A stretch of 64,000 nucleotides of DNA from positions 62,001 through 126,000 of the forward strand of contig NZ_CALIIU010000038.1 in NCBI RefSeq assembly GCF_938017775.1. Reading direction: 5' to 3'. This stretch comes from an uncultured Campylobacter sp. Lineage in GTDB: Bacteria > Campylobacterota > Campylobacteria > Campylobacterales > Campylobacteraceae. Shown here in pieces: positions 17,900 to 26,669 of this stretch; within the stretch, counting starts at the first letter, position 1; every line of letters starts with the position of its first letter. Under the pieces are notes generated by a model. It was not told where the DNA came from. It saw only the letters and a program-made list of their open reading frames with translations, and ran no database searches. Made by a program: the position numbers and the translations under genes.

Positions 17900-18477
17900 C
17901 GCTTGCGCGAGATTTAAAATTTAGCGCGGTGTGAGCCTTTGCCTACTCGCCCGCGCCGAATTCGCTTAAAATTTATCCGCTTCGCTTTTGATTTCGCCTG
18001 CGCAAAAGTAACATGTTAAAATCTTTGCTTGACTTTTACCGCGCCGCCGCGTATATCATGACGCGGATCGGCGTGTATTTCGTCACCACAAAGCGCTAAA
18101 ACGCGCGAGTCCTTTTTAAGCCGCGATCTAATTTTGCGTCAGGTTCTGCCAGTGGCGTTTTTCATTAAAATTTGACTATTTCACGCGGAATTATATCTAT
18201 GTAGCAGCGCAAACACCGCGTAAAGCTTTCGCGCGAAATTCTATAAGTTACGGAATTTTATTTGAAACAGCATCGTAGATTTTGAGTCAGAATTTTAGAA
18301 TTTATTGTGACGCTGCACCTGCTGCGATGAAATCTTGCTGAATTGTATCCGCGATCTGCTTGCATAAAATTTTGCGTCAAAGCACAAGCTCGCTTGCAAG
18401 CTTGCAGATGTGTCAGCCAGCTAACGCACCGCCACACAAAACGCGGCTAATCAAATGCTTCGCTTGGGTTTTAAAAT
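17900..18477 (+). other. Intergenic region between convergent paralogues
   Basis: About 580 bp between the converging stops. The only short frame of note is ATG 18012 to TAA 18098 (28 codons: MLKSLLDFYRAAAYIMTRIG then VYFVTTKR), amphipathic but with no clear ribosome binding site. No strong hairpin. RAATTY hexamers are frequent. Confidence 0.4.
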
Positions 18478-18957
18478 TCACTGCGCACAACTGCTTTTAT
18501 CCAGCGCGATTTTTATCGGCGGCAAGCCCTCTATCTCGTAATTTAACACCATAGTTTTGCCGAGCTCCCGCAGGCGCTGCGAAAATTCCGTGCTGCAAAA
18601 GCTAGCCTTCGCCTTGGCAAACAGCATCTCTTTTAAAATTTCCGCATCACCCGCATCTAGCGCGCTAAGATCTAAATTTGGCGAGCTATTTAGCGCGTAA
18701 TCGTATATGAAGCTACCCTCTTCGCATGCGGCGCCTTTTAAAGTCGTAGCATCGTCGATCCTGCGCGGCACGCCCTCGTTTATCCGCGCTAGCGCATCTC
18801 GCACCTGTTTGCTTTCGCAGAAGTTTCGCTCTAGCTCGCCGCGTTTTTTCTCCGCATAAAATTCCATCGCCACATTTGCCAAAATTCCGATTCCAAAAAG
18901 CACTAGCAAAATTTTAATCGGCTTATTTAGCCGCGCGCTTAAGCTTTGCGCGTCCAT
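18478..18957 (-). CDS. Membrane-anchored paralogue of the 17507 secreted protein
   Basis: I start at ATG 18957, which overlaps the stop of the upstream methyltransferase gene (TGATG), implying translational coupling; a GTG at 18978 is a less likely start. About 159 residues: a short cytoplasmic tail, one membrane helix (IKILLVLFGIGILANVAMEF), then a periplasmic domain. That domain carries an INEGVPRRIDDATTLKGAAC block, a SFIYDYALN strand, an internal FC and a terminal SSC, matching the four-cysteine pattern of the protein at 17507. Function unknown. The methyltransferase linkage is the only context clue. Confidence 0.65.
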   Translation of the reverse strand: MDAQSLSARLNKPIKILLVLFGIGILANVAMEFYAEKKRGELERNFCESKQVRDALARINEGVPRRIDDATTLKGAACEEGSFIYDYALNSSPNLDLSALDAGDAEILKEMLFAKAKASFCSTEFSQRLRELGKTMVLNYEIEGLPPIKIALDKSSCAQ

Positions 18958-20045
18958 CAGCGCGCCCTTTCGCAGCACAGCAGCGTGTGTCCGACGCCCA
19001 GCCCGTCGTGGATGCGTGAAATTTTAAGCCCGGCGCGCTGCGCAAATTTAATCATATCGTCCGAGTGATAAATTTTGCTATTTCCGTTTGCCATCGCGGC
19101 GAAATACACGCTGATCTGCGTCATGCTATACGCGGCGGTTTCGTAGCGCTGTCTGTCCCAAAACGGCTCCAAAATATAAAGCCGTGCCTGCTCGCTCATC
19201 GACTCCGCCGTACGCGAGAGAATGCTTACGATCTGCTCCTCTGCAAAGCAGTCCAAAAACTGACTTAGCCAGATCGCATCAAAGCCGTACGGAAAGCGCG
19301 TGGCAGGATCCAGCAGATCGGCCGCAAGCCCCTCTATGCGCCCTGCGCCCTTCTCGCCTGCGACGGCGTCTTTCATCATCGAAATTTGCCCCGCAAGATC
19401 CATTATCGTGACGCGCACATTTTCGTCGTAGCCTACGCACCGCTTAGCAAAGCGCCCCGTGTTGCCGCCTACGTCTAAAATTTTATCCGTCTTGCGCGAG
19501 AAAATGATCTCTAGCGCGGGCTCAAACGCCAAATCCGAATAAAAATGATCAAACGCGAGCCAGCTCTTGCGCACGTGCGGCGGAAGATGCGAAAGCGCCT
19601 CGTAGATCGTAGCCCACTGCCCAAAAACCTTTAACCCCTCGGGTTTGCCCGATTTTAGCGTCTCTTCGAGCCTAAAGAGCCCCTCGTAGCACACGTCGTG
19701 GATGAAGTCCATATCCACGCCGACGAGCTCGTCGGTGAGTAGAAAATATCCCGCCTTACTAAGCCGAAATTTCTCGCCGCACAGCAGCACCGTGCCGATG
19801 CTAAGCGAACTTTCCAAAAGCAGCTTTACGGCGTATTCGCTAAGCGAGAGCTTCTGCACGATCTCACTTATGCTTAGCCCGCCCTCCACCTCATGAAGTG
19901 CGCTTAAAATTCCAAATTTTTTCATCAGCCTACTTACCTGAAAAACTACAGGTGCAAAGGCGATCTCATTCGCCGTCCGCTGCGCCTCGCCCGCGCTTTG
20001 ACGCTCGGCGCCGTAACGATCTAAAAGCTGTTTGGGAAGTTTCAT
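18957..20045 (-). CDS. SAM-dependent methyltransferase with N-terminal winged helix (O-methyltransferase type)
   Basis: 362 residues. An N-terminal helical/winged-helix dimerisation domain (~20-110, with GGLSISEIVQKLSLSEYAVK) is followed by a class I methyltransferase fold. Its SAM-binding motif is ILDVGGNTGRF near residue 185, and IMDLAG is the acidic strand-2 motif. This two-domain layout is that of the O-methyltransferase (Methyltransf_2) family, acting on small molecules. The substrate cannot be read from sequence. ATG 20045 starts a two-gene minus-strand unit with the cysteine-containing membrane protein. No aromatic or polyketide biosynthesis genes are nearby. Confidence 0.75.
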   Translation of the reverse strand: MKLPKQLLDRYGAERQSAGEAQRTANEIAFAPVVFQVSRLMKKFGILSALHEVEGGLSISEIVQKLSLSEYAVKLLLESSLSIGTVLLCGEKFRLSKAGYFLLTDELVGVDMDFIHDVCYEGLFRLEETLKSGKPEGLKVFGQWATIYEALSHLPPHVRKSWLAFDHFYSDLAFEPALEIIFSRKTDKILDVGGNTGRFAKRCVGYDENVRVTIMDLAGQISMMKDAVAGEKGAGRIEGLAADLLDPATRFPYGFDAIWLSQFLDCFAEEQIVSILSRTAESMSEQARLYILEPFWDRQRYETAAYSMTQISVYFAAMANGNSKIYHSDDMIKFAQRAGLKISRIHDGLGVGHTLLCCERAR

Positions 20046-20248
20046 TTTTGATCCTGCTTATGTAAATTTCGCAAAATTTTAGCAAAAAATTCTAACTTTT
20101 CTTGCGCCCGCTAAGAATTTGCGCATATCTTAGAATTTTGCGATGAAATTTTAAAATTCCGTCTTAAAATTTATAGAATTTTAGTTAAAATCCTTTCACC
20201 AAAATTTCGCGTAAAAGCTCTGCGAAAATGTCAAATTTAGGAGAATCC

Positions 20249-21256
20249 TTGAAACTTCAAATGTCCTTGATGTCGGTTGCTTGCGTCATAATCATCCTGG
20301 CTGGTCTTAAAGCCGCGCAGGCTATCGTCGTGCCATTTTTGCTAGCTATTTTCATCACGGTGCTCGTCTCGCCGCTGGTGCTTTATGTCCAAAAGATCCG
20401 CGTCGGGCGCGTCTTTAGTTTCCTCATCATTACCTTTGCCTTCGTGGCGATTATAGTGTTTTTCGGCGCAGTCATCTTCGATGCGATCAAGGAATTTTCA
20501 GCGCGCCTACCCGAGCTGCAAGCAAAATTTGAAGAGGTGCTAGGAGGCGTGAGTGCGAAGCTCTCTCTATTCGGCATAGAGCTTAACGCCGCAAGCCTAG
20601 GCATTGATCCGAGCGAAGCCGCCGCGCAGCTATCTGCACTACTGCGCAAAACAGGCTCGATAGTCTCGACGGGATTTTTCATTTTTATAATGGTTTCATT
20701 TATGGTCTTTGAAAGCTCTGTGATCGACGAAAAAATCCGCTATTTTTCGCAAAGTAGCCGTGCTACGCACACTTTCGTGAAGAAATTTGCCTCCAGCCTC
20801 AAAAAATATCTGCTAATTAAAACTATCGCTTCAGCTTGCACCGGTGCGCTCATCGGGCTCGGACTATGGGCGCTCGGAGTTCCGTATGCCGCGCTGTGGG
20901 GGATTTTAGCCTTCGTACTAAATTTCATCCCCACCATTGGCTCGATCGTAGCGGTCTTTCCGACACTTTTCGTGACGCTAGCTACGATGGATATAAGCTC
21001 TAGCATCTGGACTATCGCAATCTATTTGGTTGTAAACGTAGCGATCGGAAATATCATCGAGCCACGATTTTTAGGGCAAGGGCTCGGGCTTTCAACGATC
21101 AGCGTACTTGCAGGGCTGCTGCTATGGGGCTTCGTGCTTGGTATCGGTGGGCTGTTTTTGGCTGTGCCGCTTACGATGAGCATTCAGATCGCGCTTGCCT
21201 CAAATGACAAAACGCGCTTCATCGCGACTCTATTAAGCAACAAGGTCGAAAGATAA
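20249..21256 (+). CDS. AI-2E family (PerM-like) membrane transporter
   Basis: A polytopic protein of ~335 residues with about seven to eight hydrophobic segments. It has the typical break after two to three N-terminal helices, an amphipathic soluble stretch (EFSARLPELQAKFEEVLGGV), then a C-terminal helix bundle with LNFIPTIGSIVAVFPTLF and NIIEPRFLGQGLGLS, signatures of the AI-2E/PerM family. Members include the TqsA autoinducer exporter and Na+/H+ antiporters, so the substrate is open. I prefer TTG 20249 because TAGGAG lies 5 nt before it. An ATG at 20228 in the same frame lacks a ribosome binding site. Confidence 0.8.
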   Translation: MKLQMSLMSVACVIIILAGLKAAQAIVVPFLLAIFITVLVSPLVLYVQKIRVGRVFSFLIITFAFVAIIVFFGAVIFDAIKEFSARLPELQAKFEEVLGGVSAKLSLFGIELNAASLGIDPSEAAAQLSALLRKTGSIVSTGFFIFIMVSFMVFESSVIDEKIRYFSQSSRATHTFVKKFASSLKKYLLIKTIASACTGALIGLGLWALGVPYAALWGILAFVLNFIPTIGSIVAVFPTLFVTLATMDISSSIWTIAIYLVVNVAIGNIIEPRFLGQGLGLSTISVLAGLLLWGFVLGIGGLFLAVPLTMSIQIALASNDKTRFIATLLSNKVER

Positions 21257-21260
21257 AGCG

Positions 21261-21276
21261 AAATTCCGCGGAATTT
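21261..21276 (+). repeat. 16-bp perfect palindrome after the PerM-like gene
   Basis: AAATTCCGCGGAATTT lies 5 bp after the stop and is followed by TAAAATTC. It holds two RAATTY sites back to back. Without a loop it is a poor terminator. Confidence 0.5.
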
Positions 21277-21358
21277 TAAAATTCTATAAATTTTAGCTTG
21301 AGCGCGCTCAAGAGTATTTTTGTCTCTTTTAGATAAAATCCGCCCAAAAGGATCAAAT

Positions 21359-21718
21359 ATGACGAGCGAAAAATTTATTTACGAAGTAAACACGGTGACG
21401 AAATTTATCCAAATTTACTGCGATGGCAAGCATGCGGATGCGCCTAAAAAAGATGGTGCCGTGCTTCATAACTACAAAGACGACAAGGGGCTCGTGCAGA
21501 CGCACTTTCATCTCTGTAGCGACTGTGAGCGAATGCTACGCTATGCCTACGTGCGCCTTGGTGCCTGCCCGCATACCGAAAAGCCGCGCTGTCACCACTG
21601 CCCGCATCCGTGCTACGAGCGTGAAATGTGGGTAAATATGGCTAAGATGATGAAATATAGCGGCATGAAGCTTGGGCTTACGAAGATCAAAAAGCTTTTT
21701 TCGTTTAAAAAAAGCTAA
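21359..21718 (+). CDS. YgbA-like protein (nitrous-oxide-stimulated promoter family)
   Basis: About 119 residues from ATG 21359, preceded by AAAAGGA. The cysteine pattern HLCSDCERMLRYAYVRLGAC, then C..CP..CY, and the terminal MRYSG-like MMKYSGMKLG match the YgbA family as I know it from E. coli. There ygbA belongs to the NsrR nitrosative-stress regulon. The six or more cysteines suggest metal binding. An upstream in-frame TTG at 21320 lacks a ribosome binding site. The NsrR link is family knowledge; I saw no operator here. Confidence 0.75.
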   Translation: MTSEKFIYEVNTVTKFIQIYCDGKHADAPKKDGAVLHNYKDDKGLVQTHFHLCSDCERMLRYAYVRLGACPHTEKPRCHHCPHPCYEREMWVNMAKMMKYSGMKLGLTKIKKLFSFKKS

Positions 21719-21941
21719 CTTGTACTTATAATTCAGCTAGAGTTTGCGGGTAAAATTTATCTTTGCAAGCTCGCTTCATCCTTATGCAAAAAGTATAAAA
21801 AAGTAGCGTGAGAACAAGCGCAAAAAAGATATAAAATAAATCAAAATGCTAAATCTTAGCGCGTAAAATTCTACCTTGCAAACGCAAATCCTCCGCAATC
21901 CTTGATAATAAATAATTAAATTTGAGTTTATAGTTTTAAGT

Positions 21942-21947
21942 TAGAAT
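21942..21947 (+). promoter_or_regulatory. Possible -10 element
   Basis: TAGAAT lies 24 bp before the ATG at 21971, within an A/T-rich stretch. A good ribosome binding site (AAAGGAG) follows. Confidence 0.4.
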
Positions 21948-21970
21948 TGTGCCCAATCAAAGGAGAAAAT

Positions 21971-22747
21971 ATGAAGGTCATTACCATCGCGGTCGTTAAC
22001 GGCAGGGTCGTAAACGAAAAGGAATTAATCGCGTCTATCGCCGATTATGACGATTTTACCGCGGTTGCCGAACAACTCCGCAAAGGGCTGAAATCGAGAT
22101 ATTTTACATCTAGAGAGCATGCGAGAATCTATAAAAAAATCAGTGTCGAGACGGGCTTTAGGCGTGTGCGATTCGATTACAAACCTTATAAAGATAAAAT
22201 TTCAAACCTTATTGCCGAGGGCTACACCGTCAAGGCGATCCTAAAAAAGATCGGCGAGGAGGATGAAGCGTTCAAAAACGCCGTTACTGCGCCCGGGCTT
22301 ACGCACTTCATCTCCGTGACGTTCAAAGATGAAAAAACAAGACTTCGCGCAACCGCCAAAAAAAGCGAGGATTTCTTATACGCGTATCGCTTCGAGATAA
22401 AGAAAATGCACTTCCAAGGCGTTAGCAATAAAGAAATTTTAAAATATATGAAATCTCAATACGAAAAAGATTTTGCCAAAGTAAGCGAGCGCGATCTTGC
22501 CGCTTTTATCGAGGCAAACGCCGTGCTTGATACCGACCGCAAACTCTCGCTGTATAAAAAGCCGAGCCTTTATGATCCGCATTTTAGCGAGATTATGAAG
22601 CTTTACGCAAGCGGTATGCGCGTCTATGACATCTGGAAGACGCTTAAGGCCAAATACCCAGAGTTAGCCAAGCTTCAGGCGCCGAGCCTTTATCAGTTCA
22701 TCGCAAATAACGCCCTTGGCAAAGCCAAATATATGCAAAAAGACTGA
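21971..22747 (+). CDS. Hypothetical protein built of three ~40-residue HTH-like repeats
   Basis: 258 residues from ATG 21971 (AAAGGAG upstream); basic and soluble, with no signal peptide. I see three divergent copies of one unit: (1) near 79-118, LIAEGYTVKAILKKIGEE... ending APGLTHFISV; (2) near 145-184, MHFQGVSNKEILKYMKSQYE... ending ERDLAAFIEANAV; (3) near 209-248, LYASGMRVYDIWKTLKAKYP... ending APSLYQFIANNAL. Each reads as a helix, a Gly-containing turn, a helix with I..K, and a final FI..NA helix, like the resolvase-type helix-turn-helix. A DNA-binding role is inference. Monocistronic. Confidence 0.65.
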   Translation: MKVITIAVVNGRVVNEKELIASIADYDDFTAVAEQLRKGLKSRYFTSREHARIYKKISVETGFRRVRFDYKPYKDKISNLIAEGYTVKAILKKIGEEDEAFKNAVTAPGLTHFISVTFKDEKTRLRATAKKSEDFLYAYRFEIKKMHFQGVSNKEILKYMKSQYEKDFAKVSERDLAAFIEANAVLDTDRKLSLYKKPSLYDPHFSEIMKLYASGMRVYDIWKTLKAKYPELAKLQAPSLYQFIANNALGKAKYMQKD

Positions 22748-22808
22748 TATGCCTGCGCTTCTTTCAAATTTTACTTTCAAATTTAAAATTTCGCCGCGAT
22801 AAAGATCG

Positions 22809-23375
22809 ATGAAAGCCGGTGAAATTTCGATGAAAACCTGCGTCATTCTCTGCGGCGGTAAAAGCTCGCGTTTCGGCAGCGACAAAGCGCTGTTTCCATT
22901 TCGCGGGCATCCCAGTATGACGCACTTTCTTTTCTCGCGCTTAAGCCGCGAGTTTGAGCGGGTTTTCGCCTGCGCCAAAAGCTCTAAATTTAACCCGCCG
23001 CTTCCTATGATCTACGATGAATTTGAGGAATTTTCGCCGATGGGCGCGTTGTATTCGGCGCTAAAGCCATTTAGCGGCGAGCGCATTTTTATCATCCCAG
23101 CCGACATGCCTTTTGTAGAAATTTCCACTATTCGCGCTCTTAGCGAGCAGGAGGGGCAAATTTGCGTGGCGGGCGACGAAGCGCATAGACATAGCCTGTG
23201 TGGATTTTTTGACGCAGATCTCGCGCCGCGCGCGCTTGAGCTCTACCGCGCAGGAGAGCATAAGATCGGCGCGCTCATCGGATCTGCAAATTCCAAAGTG
23301 CTAAATTTCAAAAACAAAGAGCAGTTTTTAAATATAAATTATCAAAACGATTTAAAGGGCGTAGATGAAATTTAA
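22809..23375 (+). CDS. mobA: Molybdenum cofactor guanylyltransferase
   Basis: It joins GMP to molybdopterin to make the bis-MGD cofactor used by periplasmic nitrate, formate and TMAO-type reductases. The nucleotide-binding signature LCGGKSSRFGSDKAL is at residues ~14-28, with PADMPFV later. About 188 residues, normal length. ATG 22809 and ATG 22830 are both possible starts; the second (MKTCVILCGG) resembles the usual N-terminus better. The end overlaps pldA by 11 bp. The mobA-pldA order is also that of C. jejuni. Confidence 0.93.
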   Translation: MKAGEISMKTCVILCGGKSSRFGSDKALFPFRGHPSMTHFLFSRLSREFERVFACAKSSKFNPPLPMIYDEFEEFSPMGALYSALKPFSGERIFIIPADMPFVEISTIRALSEQEGQICVAGDEAHRHSLCGFFDADLAPRALELYRAGEHKIGALIGSANSKVLNFKNKEQFLNINYQNDLKGVDEI

Positions 23376-24501
23376 AGCTTTAGCATTCGCATTTTGCGCC
23401 ATGAGCCTAGCCGCACAAGACCTATCCGATCTATACGCAAAGGCTAGCGAATACGAGGCCAAAGGCGATTACAAAAACGCGATGATCTATTACAAAAAGA
23501 TTGCCGCAGCAAGCCTGGCGGATAAAGGCGATAAACCGCGCCGAAAAGTCGCAGAAGATTCTACCTCGTCCGCAGAAAACCGCGCTTCGCACAATGATAC
23601 CGCCGTTTTAAGCTTTGCGCCGCCGCAAAACTCTTTCGCACAAAATTCCGCCGCGCCAAAACCCATCGAGCCAAATTCCACTTCGTCAAATTTTGCAGAC
23701 ACAAACTCGGCCACGTCAGGCTCCGCGTCAAATTTAGCATCTAATTCCGCCTCGCTCCCGCAAAATTCCACTGCCTCAAATTCCGCGCCGCAAGGCGAGC
23801 AAAATGGTCGAAATTTTGGATTTTTGGGGCTTAAATACTACGAGCCGATCTATATGCTTTTCACCCACGATTTTAGTAAAAAGCCCGATCGTAAGGCGGA
23901 TGAGTTGCATTTTGAGTTTAGCTTTGAGCGGCCGATTACCTACGACGCACTGGGGTTTGGGGAGAAAATTTCATTTGCTTACGCGCAAAATTCCTGGTGG
24001 CAGATCACGCAGGATAGCGCCCCTTTTCGCGAAAGCAACTACCGCCCCGAGCTCTACGTTAGCGCACCGGTGCCGTTTGCGGATGAGCTAAAGATCGGCG
24101 CCATGCACGAATCAAACGGCAAGGGCGGCGAGGAATCGCGCTCGTGGAATAGACTCTACGCACAAAGCACCTGGAGCGCGGACGGATTTTCTATTACCCC
24201 CAGAGCGTGGTATGCGTTTTGGCTGGACCGCACGAACGAGGACATCGCGGATTATATGGGCTACGGCGATCTGCGCGCGTCATACACCTTCGGCAAGCAG
24301 CGACTTAGCGCTCTGTGGCGAAATAATCTGCATTTTGACGGCAGTAACCGCGGCGCGATCGAGCTAAACTATAGCTTCCCGATCTTTAACAGCGGATTTT
24401 ACGGCTATCTGCGCTACTTCAATGGCTACGGCGAAAGCCTCGCGGATTATAAACGCAGCGTCAATAAGATCGGCGCGGGTCTTTCGTTCGTAGAATTTTA
24501 A
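23365..24501 (+). CDS. pldA: Outer membrane phospholipase A1 with low-complexity linker
   Basis: OMPLA hydrolyses phospholipids in the outer membrane when lipid asymmetry is lost. A signal peptide (MKFKALAFAFCAMSLAAQ) is followed by a short helical KGDYKNAMIYYKKIA segment that looks like half a TPR. Next is a ~100-residue Asn/Ser/Ala/Gln-rich linker (~52-152), then the beta-barrel. The active-site His-Ser motif HESNGKGGEESRSWNR lies near residue 247, and the last residue is Phe, as expected for a barrel. The linker is unusual and is encoded by repeated AAATTC-containing codon groups. Start ATG 23365 lies inside mobA. Confidence 0.93.
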   Translation: MKFKALAFAFCAMSLAAQDLSDLYAKASEYEAKGDYKNAMIYYKKIAAASLADKGDKPRRKVAEDSTSSAENRASHNDTAVLSFAPPQNSFAQNSAAPKPIEPNSTSSNFADTNSATSGSASNLASNSASLPQNSTASNSAPQGEQNGRNFGFLGLKYYEPIYMLFTHDFSKKPDRKADELHFEFSFERPITYDALGFGEKISFAYAQNSWWQITQDSAPFRESNYRPELYVSAPVPFADELKIGAMHESNGKGGEESRSWNRLYAQSTWSADGFSITPRAWYAFWLDRTNEDIADYMGYGDLRASYTFGKQRLSALWRNNLHFDGSNRGAIELNYSFPIFNSGFYGYLRYFNGYGESLADYKRSVNKIGAGLSFVEF

Positions 24502-24511
24502 GGCCGCAGAC

Positions 24512-24548
24512 ACCGAGCCGCGGGCTAAATTTAAACTCGCGGCTCGGT
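24512..24548 (+). terminator. Hairpin after pldA
   Basis: A perfect 11-bp stem, ACCGAGCCGCG and CGCGGCTCGGT, with a 15-nt loop that contains AAATTT. It begins 11 bp after the stop. No T run follows, so it may stabilise the mRNA end rather than terminate. Confidence 0.5.
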
Positions 24549-24616
24549 CGCGCGTCTTAAAATCGCGCCAAATTTCAACCGCTTTTAAATTTCTTAGAAA
24601 TTAATATTGTTTTAGA

Positions 24617-24622
24617 TACAAT
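24617..24622 (+). promoter_or_regulatory. -10 element of ilvE promoter
   Basis: TACAAT lies 33 bp before the ilvE ATG, in an A/T-rich stretch downstream of the pldA hairpin. AAAGGA is the ribosome binding site. Confidence 0.45.
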
Positions 24623-24654
24623 TTAGGATTAAATTTTAAACAAAGGATCAAGAA

Positions 24655-25581
24655 ATGGCACAAATTCAAGAGGCCGAGCTCATCTGGAAAGACGGCAAGC
24701 TAATCCCATGGGCGGAGGCCACTACTCACGTTTTGACGCACTCTTTGCACTATGGAAACGCCGTATTTGAAGGCGTACGCGCTTATAAAACCGACAAAGG
24801 CTACGCGATTTTCCGCTTGGACGAGCACACTCGCAGGCTTGAAATTTCGGCAAAACTCTGCCTAATCAAGCTTCCGTTTAACTTCGAACAGCTTCGTCAG
24901 GCTCAGATCGACGTCGTCGCAAAAAATCGCTTCAATCAGACCGTTTATATCCGCCCACTTGCGTACTTCGGCTACGGCTCGATGGGCGTTTCGTCTACGA
25001 ACTGCTCAGTAAACGTCATCGTCGCAGCGTGGCAATGGGGCGCGTATATGGGCGAAGAGGCGCTACGCAAGGGCATCAAAGCCAAAATTTCATCGTGGAT
25101 AAAGCCGGCGCAATTTTCGATGATGGCAAAAGCCAAAGCAAGCGCGAATTATTTTAACTCGCAGATGGCAAATTTTGAGGCGGTCGATGCGGGATACGAT
25201 GAGGCGATACTGCTCGATCCGCAAGGCTTCGTCGCAGAGGGGCCGGGCGAGTGCCTATTTATCGTAAAAGATGGGCTCATCATCACTCCGCCTAACGACA
25301 CCAGCCTAGAGAGCATCACTCAAAATTCAGTCATAGAAATCGCGCGCAGCCTGGGCTACGAAGTCCGCAGAGAGCGCATCGCTCGCGATCAGCTCTATGC
25401 CGCGGACGAAGCGTTTTTTACCGGCACCGCCGCGGAGGTCACGCCGATTAGCAACATCGACGGCAGGATCATCGGCAAGGGTGAGATGGGCGAGGTCACG
25501 AGCCGCTTGCAAAAGGCGTATTTCGCCGTCGTTACAGGCAAAGACCCGAAATTTGAGCACTGGCTCACTTACATTAAATAA
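24655..25581 (+). CDS. ilvE: Branched-chain amino acid aminotransferase
   Basis: PLP class IV aminotransferase of 308 residues. It transfers amino groups between glutamate and the 2-keto acids of Leu, Ile and Val. Visible signatures are LHYGNAVFEGVRAY near residue 32, KAKASANYFNS near 160 (the PLP-binding lysine lies in this region), EAILLDPQGFVAEGPGECLF near 185-205 and FFTGTAAEVTPI near 260. Length is typical. It lies 8 bp before the SPFH gene, a pairing also known in C. jejuni. Confidence 0.96.
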   Translation: MAQIQEAELIWKDGKLIPWAEATTHVLTHSLHYGNAVFEGVRAYKTDKGYAIFRLDEHTRRLEISAKLCLIKLPFNFEQLRQAQIDVVAKNRFNQTVYIRPLAYFGYGSMGVSSTNCSVNVIVAAWQWGAYMGEEALRKGIKAKISSWIKPAQFSMMAKAKASANYFNSQMANFEAVDAGYDEAILLDPQGFVAEGPGECLFIVKDGLIITPPNDTSLESITQNSVIEIARSLGYEVRRERIARDQLYAADEAFFTGTAAEVTPISNIDGRIIGKGEMGEVTSRLQKAYFAVVTGKDPKFEHWLTYIK

Positions 25582-25589
25582 GGACGCGC

Positions 25590-26669
25590 ATGCCAGCGGA
25601 TTTGAATGATTATTTTAATAAGAAAAATAGCGACAAAAAAGGCGGGAATTTAAATTTTAAAATTCCTAATTTTGGAGGAATGGGCAAGTTTAGCGGCGTG
25701 ATTTACGCTATTATTGCGATAATCGCGCTACTCGTGATCTCAAAACCCTTTGTCACGATCCAATCGGGCGAGGTGGGGATCAAGTCAAATTTAGGCAAAT
25801 ATGATCCGACGCCTCTTGGCGCGGGACTTCACTTTTTCGTACCGTTCATACAGGACGTATTCGTCGTAGATACTCGCACGCGTATCATCAACTACACCAG
25901 CAGCGAAGATATGAGCGCAGGTATCGCCACTAAAAGCGGTACTGCGGGCGGTATCATCAGCAAAAACTCGCTCTCGGTGCTAGACTCGCGAAATTTGCCC
26001 GTCAGTATCGACATTACCGTGCAATACAGGCTCAATGAAGCCACGGCGCCCAACACGATCGCCGAGTGGGGCTTTTTGTGGGAGGATAAGATCATCGATC
26101 CGCGCGTAAAGGACGTCGTGCGCAGCGTCATCGGTAACTATGCCGCCGAGGAGCTGCCTACCAAACGCGACGAGATCGCCAAATCGATCGACGACGGCAT
26201 CCGCAAGAATATCGAAGCACTGCCGAATTCGCCCGTAGATCTGCTAGCCGTGCAGCTTCGCGAGATCATCCTGCCGGCTAAGGTAAAGGAGCAGATCGAG
26301 CGCGTGCAGATCGCCAAACAGGAGGCTGAGCGCACTAAATACGAGGTCGAGCGCGCAAATCAAGAGGCGCTTAAAAAGGCTGCTCTTGCCAAAGGTAACG
26401 CAGACGCCGTCAAAATCGAGGCTCAAGGCCGTGCCGATGCCGCTAAGATCGAGGCTGACGCGCAAGCCTACGCCAACAAAGAGATCGCAAAGAGCTTGGA
26501 TGCAAATCTTTTAAGCCTTAAGCAGATCGAGACGCAGGCTAAATTTAACGAGGCGTTGCGCGAAAACAGCGACGCGAAAATTTTCCTAACGCCGGGCGGC
26601 GCGGTGCCTAATATCTGGGTCGATACGAAAGATAAAGCAAAGCAAAGCGCCATCGAGCGGGAAAATTAA
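25590..26669 (+). CDS. SPFH/Band 7 (HflK/prohibitin-like) membrane protein
   Basis: 359 residues: a cytoplasmic N-terminal stretch, one membrane helix (VIYAIIAIIALLVISKPFV, ~32-50), an SPFH domain (~52-225), then a long coiled coil rich in Ala/Glu/Lys (QEAERTKYEVERANQEALKK and following). SPFH proteins form large membrane rings that organise proteases and lipids. The sequence is closest in layout to prohibitin/HflK-type proteins, but no hflC partner or ftsH is here. ATG 25590 follows AAGGA and the gene sits directly after ilvE, so they probably share a transcript. Confidence 0.85.
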   Translation: MPADLNDYFNKKNSDKKGGNLNFKIPNFGGMGKFSGVIYAIIAIIALLVISKPFVTIQSGEVGIKSNLGKYDPTPLGAGLHFFVPFIQDVFVVDTRTRIINYTSSEDMSAGIATKSGTAGGIISKNSLSVLDSRNLPVSIDITVQYRLNEATAPNTIAEWGFLWEDKIIDPRVKDVVRSVIGNYAAEELPTKRDEIAKSIDDGIRKNIEALPNSPVDLLAVQLREIILPAKVKEQIERVQIAKQEAERTKYEVERANQEALKKAALAKGNADAVKIEAQGRADAAKIEADAQAYANKEIAKSLDANLLSLKQIETQAKFNEALRENSDAKIFLTPGGAVPNIWVDTKDKAKQSAIEREN

